A stretch of DNA of 5,416 bases, from positions 1 to 5,416 of the forward strand of contig CALMPB010000144.1 of the NCBI GenBank assembly GCA_937871985.1, written 5' to 3'. The notes beneath the pieces were generated by a model, which saw nothing but the letters and a program-made list of their open reading frames with translations, was not told the origin of the DNA and made no database searches. This DNA is from an uncultured Burkholderiaceae bacterium (GTDB taxonomy: Bacteria; Pseudomonadota; Gammaproteobacteria; Burkholderiales; Burkholderiaceae). A program made the translations under genes and the position numbers. Of the stretch, positions 5,041-5,416 are shown piece after piece (position 1 is the first letter of the stretch; each line of letters opens with the position of its first letter).

Positions 5041-5051
5041 ATCATATGATA
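5041..5051 (-). promoter_or_regulatory. Palindrome overlapping the probable -10 of the regulator gene
   Basis: ATCATATGAT (5041-5050) is a perfect 10-bp palindrome 30 bp upstream of the regulator's ATG. It overlaps a minus-strand TATCAT (complement of 5046-5051, 5 of 6 to a -10 box). No convincing -35 is seen. A 7-bp inverted repeat, ATAGCGT at 5049-5055 and ACGCTAT at 5079-5085, lies around and upstream of it. An autoregulatory operator is plausible, though it differs from the ACGTATAC sites. Confidence 0.4.
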
Positions 5052-5147
5052 GCGTAGCCCGATTCGGCCTCATCGGACACGCTATTGCCGCGTGGAAGCA
5101 ATGAGTAGATGCCATCTGGCCGACTTTGATTTATGGCGCAGTTCAAG

Positions 5148-5177
5148 TTGACACAACAAATGACTACACGATGTTAC
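5148..5177 (+). promoter_or_regulatory. Candidate promoter of the autotransporter-like gene
   Basis: A perfect consensus -35 TTGACA at 5148-5153 is followed at 18 bp by a poor -10, TGTTAC (3 of 6), at 5172-5177. The leader would be about 95 bases. The weak -10 would suit activator control. The rest of 5086-5264 shows only a small stem, ATTGCC/GGTAAT near 5198-5214, and no gene. Confidence 0.35.
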
Positions 5178-5264
5178 TCTTACATAGATTTACGGATATT
5201 GCCAGATCGGTAATTTCGCGGCCTGGCCATAAATAAAAGAATTCCGGGTTTTATCGGGCAGCCT

Positions 5265-5270
5265 GAGGAG
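5265..5270 (+). promoter_or_regulatory. Ribosome binding site of the autotransporter-like gene
   Basis: GAGGAG ends 7 bases before the ATG at 5278, an ideal spacing. It supports the call of a real gene from only 46 visible codons. Confidence 0.75.
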
Positions 5271-5277
5271 CGTTGTC

Positions 5278-5416
5278 ATGAATCGCAGCTACAAAGTGGT
5301 GTGGAGTGCGGCCAGGGGGGTCTTCCAGGTTGCGTCGGAACTGGCCAAGGCGCGCGCGGGCGGGGCTTCGGGCGGAACCGGGGCGCGCACCGCGGCCTGC
5401 CTGGTGCTTGCCGCGG
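5278..5416 (+). CDS. Type V secretion protein (autotransporter or TpsA-like adhesin), N-terminal part
   Basis: Only the first 46 codons are in the window. They begin MNRSYKVVWSAARGVFQVAS and continue through ELAKARAGG. This is the extended signal peptide region (ESPR) found almost only on large type V secreted proteins: classical autotransporters, trimeric adhesins and filamentous-haemagglutinin-like TpsA proteins of beta- and gamma-proteobacteria. A Gly/Ala/Arg-rich linker and the start of the hydrophobic core, TAACLVLAA, follow. The known effect of ESPR is to slow Sec-dependent inner-membrane translocation so the large passenger stays unfolded. Which subtype this is, and the nature of the passenger, lie beyond the window. 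The start is supported by a strong Shine-Dalgarno. There is no evident functional link to the catabolic genes on its left. Confidence 0.85.
   Translation, partial: MNRSYKVVWSAARGVFQVASELAKARAGGASGGTGARTAACLVLAA

Noticed and set aside
4556..5104. 182-residue plus-strand open frame opposite the regulator gene
   Set aside because: Antisense to the GntR coding region, no family features and no ribosome binding site; a by-product of GC-rich codon use.

Overview
The window looks like chromosome of a GC-rich beta-proteobacterium, most likely Alcaligenaceae (Bordetella, Achromobacter and relatives). I infer this from three things: a VanA-like Rieske oxygenase next to a LivJ-type binding protein, an ESPR-type secretion leader, and the GC-rich codon use of the right half. 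No species can be named from the sequence alone.

Left part, 1-1795: an accessory region abutting a tRNA gene. The window opens inside a tRNA-Gly(GCC), whose 3' end is a common integration site, followed by a strong terminator. Next, on the minus strand, is a 340-residue fusion of a single SF2-helicase-like RecA domain to an Mrr-type nuclease domain. It is probably a DNA-targeting defence protein and has clearly lower GC than the genes to its right. Upstream of it are two 15-bp tandem repeats 21 bp apart, then a decayed tyrosine-recombinase gene on the plus strand. The remnant's C-terminus resembles integron integrases (IntI), and it has lost the segment carrying the catalytic tyrosine. No intact gene is visible from 1259 to 1947.

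Middle part, 1795-5011: a small catabolic locus. An AT-rich control region holds three ACGTATAC sites spaced 21 and 63 bp apart; two of them form the ends of a 20-bp inverted repeat. It precedes a Rieske non-haem-iron oxygenase and a periplasmic solute-binding protein, which are co-directional and probably co-transcribed. A hairpin then separates them from a convergent GntR/FCD regulator. The simplest reading is that the binding protein captures an aromatic-acid-like compound, the oxygenase hydroxylates or O-demethylates it, and the regulator represses the pair by binding the GTATAC sites until an effector appears. The substrate is unknown, and the electron-donating reductase and the ABC permease/ATPase genes are absent from the window.

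Right edge, 5012-5416: a 266-bp intergenic region with a palindrome in front of the regulator gene, a near-consensus -35 box, and then the first 46 codons of a type V secretion protein (autotransporter or TpsA-like adhesin) recognised from its extended signal peptide. The gene runs off the window.

The items most worth a second look are the RecA1-Mrr fusion and its repeat-bearing promoter, the helically phased operator array, and the deletion-inactivated integrase.
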